NCBI RefSeq assembly: GCF_025766255.1
Contig: NW_026516781.1
Coordinates: 1-64,000 of the forward strand
DNA length: 64,000 nucleotides
Reading direction: 5' to 3'
Source: Zychaea mexicana
Taxonomy: Eukaryota > Mucoromycota > Mucoromycetes > Mucorales > Lichtheimiaceae
The notes beneath the pieces were generated by a model that saw nothing but the letters and a program-made list of their open reading frames with translations, did not search any database and was not told where the DNA came from. This document shows positions 60,105 to 64,000 of this stretch, piece by piece (the stretch's first letter is position 1; the number at the start of each line of letters is the position of its first letter). Both the position numbers and the translations under genes were made by a program.

Positions 60105-60262
60105 CGTCTTTCTATCCTTTTGACGCAGTTCACCTTGATTGCTAAGTGATCATTTTAGTATAATGAATAGCATGTGTGGCAGTAGATAACACACACAAGA
60201 CAGGCCCACTTTGAGTTTCTCTATGTGTGTCAAATAAACAAATGTGTCATTTTACCTTGCGT

Positions 60263-60293
60263 TAGTAGTAGTAGTAGTAGTAGTAGTAGTAGC
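60263..60293. repeat. (TAG)n microsatellite
   Basis: About ten TAG/GTA units in the region upstream of the PHD gene. Confidence 0.9.
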
Positions 60294-61437
60294 TTCTTTC
60301 ATGATATTTGAGCGGCGGGGAGAGGAGAGTGGGAACGAGTTGTGTGCAGACAAGAAGAAGAACGGGATGCGAGGTGGGATGAACTGTACAGAAGTTTGGC
60401 GGGGAAGGGTAAGATGGACTAAGCGCAACACAACACAAACGAAGAAAGAAGAGAGAAAGAGAGAAAGAGAGGGGAGAAAAGAAGAGTCAAATCTTGACCA
60501 AAAGCTTACATGTAAAAAAGGTCTGGATGGCTTTTGGACGGATGGCTTTTTTTGCGAGCTTAACCAAAATGGTAAAAAAAGCAGGGAAACTGGGTGTCTT
60601 TTCTGTTATGAGTGCGTGTATGCGCATGTCAAATACGGGTGTGGGGGTGGGCAGAGTATGGTTTCTCTTTCTTTTTTGGGGGAGTGTGTGTGTTCTCTTT
60701 TTGAGTTTTTTTTTCCTCGTACTAACCATGTTTGGTCTTGCTTTTGTTTAATCCCATCTGCATATTGTGCGGACCACCATTGCCAGCAACACAAATCTCA
60801 CTAAAAAATGAAATATTCTATTCCATTCTCACTACTATACTTTATAAACACATGCGTACATACAGCAGTATCTCCGTCTGTCAGTTTCTGTCTACTTAGC
60901 GCGATCACAACGTCGCACGTTCTTTCAAGGGCAAGGACTGAATGATGTATATACAACACCGGTCTCAAAGGAAGTGTATGTGCCAAAAAAAAAGAATCAG
61001 AGCGATCGTCGCTTGGTGGTCGGGGCATACGACCCAAAGGAAAAGAGGAGGGAAGGAAATACGTTTATCGAACAGTGGCACAAAAGTCACACGGGTAAGA
61101 AACAGTTTTTAAATGTCAAAAAGAGATTATTGCTACTATCACCACTATTTCGCATCACCACCGCAATGGACAGCTATGACGGGGATGCAGTCAACCGAGG
61201 CACATACTAACCACAACATAAACAAACAAAATAAACAAACAAAAAACAGTTTTTTTATTTCAACAGGGTAAACACATCCTTTTTTTTACTTGGCACATAG
61301 CAGCAGCAGGCAGGGCCCTTCCGAAGATGAGTTAGAAGCAACCCCCCACCTATGATTATGTATGTACAAGAAATTAGAGAGAAAGATGTCACATAGAAAA
61401 CTTTGCTTGCTTGACCACGCCCTAGAACCGAACAAGA

Positions 61438-61440
<3 letters not shown>

Positions 61441-61476
<36 letters not shown>
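61441..61476. repeat. (TC)n microsatellite
   Basis: Eighteen TC units without interruption. Confidence 0.9.
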
Positions 61477-61479
<3 letters not shown>

Positions 61480-62047
61480 GTCTTATTAACTCATAGTTAA
61501 ATTAAAGGAAATTATAATACCTGAACTTGCAGGGGGGGGAAGAGAGAGGAGTTGCCCTGTAGGAGAAGAGCAAGTAGTAGTAGTAGTACATGAAGCAGCC
61601 GCTGAAAGGAAATGAAAGAGATTGAGACGATGATGTTTTCTTTGTCGTCGTGAGATTATAAGATGCCTGCTGGTGGCTGCTTCTGCTGCTAAAGATACAC
61701 CATTACATACACATACATACATGCTCTTTTATTTTAGTTTGCAGGTTTGTTTGGAGACTTACACACCTTCTTCTGATGTCAGTTTTTAAAACAAATGAAA
61801 TGCATCAAATTGCTATCTAATACTACTATACCTGCTAACATGAATACATGCTCATTTTGTACGTAAAACATGATAGTGCTTCATTCTTCTATACGTTCTG
61901 CGTGAAAAAGTAATATACTACTTTTGCGCCTATAAGCTACATATTGTAAGGTCAATCTTCCAATAACTTGTCATCCGGTAATAGAAAGAATAGAGACATG
62001 TACGTACATACAAGCAAAGTTTTTGGCAGGTGCCCAAAAGAAATGAT

Positions 62048-62081
62048 TTTAAAAAGAACGATGCATCTTGTTCTTTTTAAA
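62048..62081. repeat. Perfect 12-bp inverted repeat
   Basis: TTTAAAAAGAAC (62048-62059) and its complement (62070-62081) around a 10-nt loop containing ATGCAT. Confidence 0.8.
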
Positions 62082-63199
62082 GTAATGCACTTGTGGCGAG
62101 TATTAGCGCATTGTTATTGCCACCTGTAACTGTTTATATCGATCCCCACTTGTTCATGGCACCCCAAATATTTTGAATGCTTTTGCGTGTATGTGTGTGT
62201 GTGTGTGTGTATGTGTGTGGGAAATTAACTCATCGTCAATGCTAATGTAACTCATACCACAGTATGTAAACCCCCAAGGATAGCAATGACAAAGATAACA
62301 TCATAACCGCCCTCTCTACGTTTAAACTAATCATCACGTCGTTATTATGAAACACATTCTTGATGCACTTTTTATTAATAAACTTTTACCTAGCGAATGA
62401 TGCGTTGATCATCCCAGTTCCCATTTGGTACGAGATATCCTGCATGATAGCTATGGACTTTAATCCATATATCGAAGCGTGGTAACTACACTTTGATGCT
62501 GCATTCCATCATGAGAATCAAACGCTTGTAGTGTAGTGGATCATCATACTTTAGTCATTTTTCTGATCTATGGAAAAACTGCTGCTCTCTCTTTCTCTTT
62601 GCTCGCATCTGCTACTTGCTATGTACTTGTAAGCTTGCTCTCTCTCTCTCTCTCCTTCAGAAACATTTTCGAGAAGAACAACATTCCAAAGAGACTGTAA
62701 ATGAAAAAAAAAGTTTAATTTAAAGTATACAAAAATACTCTTCTCCTTGGATTTTCAAATCAGCCAAGCTGGTCAATATGCTCAAAGTCAAAGCCCTTGA
62801 AGGCTTGATGGCTGCAGCAGCAACGTTTTTTTCTTCCTTGGCAAATGATTCAATTAAAGAAAAAATCCCCCATCGCTAGACATTATTACTGCGGCCGCAT
62901 AGAGTATATAATAGACAGACTTTTCACTGTCTTGTTGTGCAGTAGCAGTCTCATATTTAAGCTTTTCCACGCACGGCTCAGTAACTTTTGTCCCTTTCTA
63001 CCCATCATTGGCCTGTAGTATGTAGGGACGCCTCATTGTCACAAGAAAAGAGATTACAGGGACCAGACCTAGCCAATCAAAATCGTTCTTGACACGAACA
63101 GGTTGCCCGCGAAAAAGAGACGCGCGATGGTCGGCATATAGTCAAAGTCCTCTCCACCCTCCTTTTTGTCTGCAAACGGCTGTCCAAAAGAAAAGCGAA

Positions 63200-64000
63200 A
63201 TGTCAAGCGCGCCTCATTGCCGTTGTGGTCGAGAATGCGTCAGTTATGAAGTGAGAAAACCGGGTCCTAATCGAGGCAAGTGGTTCTGGAGAGTAAGCAT
63301 CTTGAGAGAGTTTCTATATGTTTTTTTTTTTTTTGAATGAATGAACGCCACCGTTCATCCCCATCTCGTGCGATTGTTTCCAAGTTGGGAAAACAATTCT
63401 TGTTATTTTGGACACTCATCGACATTTAATTAGTGTGCTACTCAGGCGTGTGGATACTTTAAATGGGACACGTCTGCCAGTAAATTCACAGTCCATCCTA
63501 CGAATGCCTATGCTCTAGCGCAACCAGCAGTGACACTGAGTCGAGGAAGCGGACCAGGAGGATTCATGAACAAACCCAACCTGGACGCACAATACTTTAT
63601 CGAAAAGGCAAGCAAAAAGAAAACCGAGATTGAATTCCGGTTACATTCCACGTCTGAAATCACGATCCGCGCCGATCTCAATCCGACCCTGTTGCCAGCG
63701 CTACAAAACATTAGCAATGCCGTGTGGAACGAAGCATTACAACGGTGGCTCCTTCCTGCAACGTCGCAAGCCTATGCACGCGCACTCCAACAGATCCCAT
63801 TGGCCCCGAATTTAAACCTGAACGTGATACGGCTGTCCAACGCATTAAAACAAGTCTTGCACGAACAGACGGGCTTGTCGGATCACACGGTGGATATTCG
63901 GGAAACTGATGTCGAGGAAACGATTCGCAACATACGTGACTCGGCTCTTTGGAAGACACTCAAGCCGTTCCAACAACAAGGAGTACGATGCGCTCTGAAA
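63200..64000 (+). CDS. SNF2-family helicase, SMARCAL1-like (N-terminal part)
   Basis: Exons 63200-63292 and 63446 to the window end. The start codon gives MSSAPHCRCGREC, opening a GRF-type zinc finger (CRCGREC, RKPGPNRGKWFWR, ACGYFKW) that is split by the intron. A HARP-like region follows (LLPALQNISNAVWNEALQRW, NVIRLSNALKQVL). The last residues, KTLKPFQQQGVRCALK, are the Q-motif start of an SNF2 ATPase. SMARCAL1-type enzymes anneal and remodel stalled replication forks. The ATPase core lies beyond the window, so assignment is by the N-terminal modules only. Confidence 0.65.

Larger units (their letters stand above)
60105..63199. promoter_or_regulatory. 3.1 kb microsatellite-rich intergenic region
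   Basis: Divergent upstream DNA of the PHD and SNF2 genes. Holds (TAG)n at 60263-60293, (TC)n at 61441-61476, (TG)n near 62192-62210 and a shorter (TC)n near 62640. A 12-bp-arm hairpin lies at 62048-62081. ORFs here, including one of 186 codons at 60244, translate repeats and have no family resemblance. No RNA gene was recognised. Confidence 0.5.

Noticed and set aside
60244..60804. A 186-codon plus-strand ORF
   Set aside because: It translates the TAG microsatellite and purine-rich DNA; no domain, no codon bias, no splice context.
1..64000. tRNA, rRNA or CRISPR loci
   Set aside because: Scanned for conserved T-arm and rRNA-like sequence and regular spaced repeats on both strands; none was convincing by eye. 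A tRNAscan-type run would be decisive.

Overview
The window looks like a nuclear contig from a filamentous fungus, most likely an early-diverging (Mucoromycota-type) lineage. Genes are intron-rich with short introns (about 55-135 bp, GTAAGT-like donors, AG acceptors). There are two Zn2Cys6 regulators with the fungal transcription factor domain, a Rho3-type GTPase, a chromodomain Ty3/gypsy element, a DIRS-like tyrosine recombinase, and very abundant CAA/CAG/TCA trinucleotide runs in coding DNA. The genus cannot be named from sequence alone. Exon models were built by hand from frame, splice sites and family motifs. The spliced lengths of the complete multi-exon models are all divisible by three.

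Layout. 1-3567: the 3' part of a defective chromovirus with its 3' LTR. 3857-4247: an orphan cytochrome P450 first exon. 5493-5984 (minus): the 3' part of a broken F-box/LRR gene. 6438-8240: DIRS-like recombinase remnant, a palindromic element end, and a decayed accessory ORF. 8815-9261: a small two-exon gene. 10021-18390: three intact genes, namely a WD40-cyclophilin (PPWD1 type), a mitochondrial-type PP2C (pyruvate dehydrogenase phosphatase type) and, on the minus strand, a 10-exon Zn2Cys6 regulator. 19390-29800: a repeat-rich block bounded by inverted arms, holding two LTR-like insertions, a LINE remnant, the 5' part of the F-box/LRR gene and a small protein of a lineage-specific family.

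30151-64000 is mostly intact genes: TBC1D5-type RabGAP, Rho3 GTPase (minus), a three-RRM TIA1/Pub1-type protein, a foldback element (40476-41912), WDR24/Sea2-type GATOR2/SEACAT subunit (minus), a second Zn2Cys6 regulator, a large low-complexity coiled-coil protein, ORC2, NAD kinase, a PHD-finger protein (minus), a 3.1 kb microsatellite-rich gap, and the start of an SNF2 helicase (SMARCAL1-like) cut by the window end. The genes do not form a pathway or cluster; each has its own promoter region.

The most striking observation is structural. The two halves of one F-box/LRR gene lie 21 kb apart on opposite strands and share exactly 59 identical bases at their broken ends (5926-5984 and 27074-27132). 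Inverting the intervening segment would make the gene contiguous again. This is the signature of a staggered-break inversion that carried three housekeeping or regulatory genes with it.
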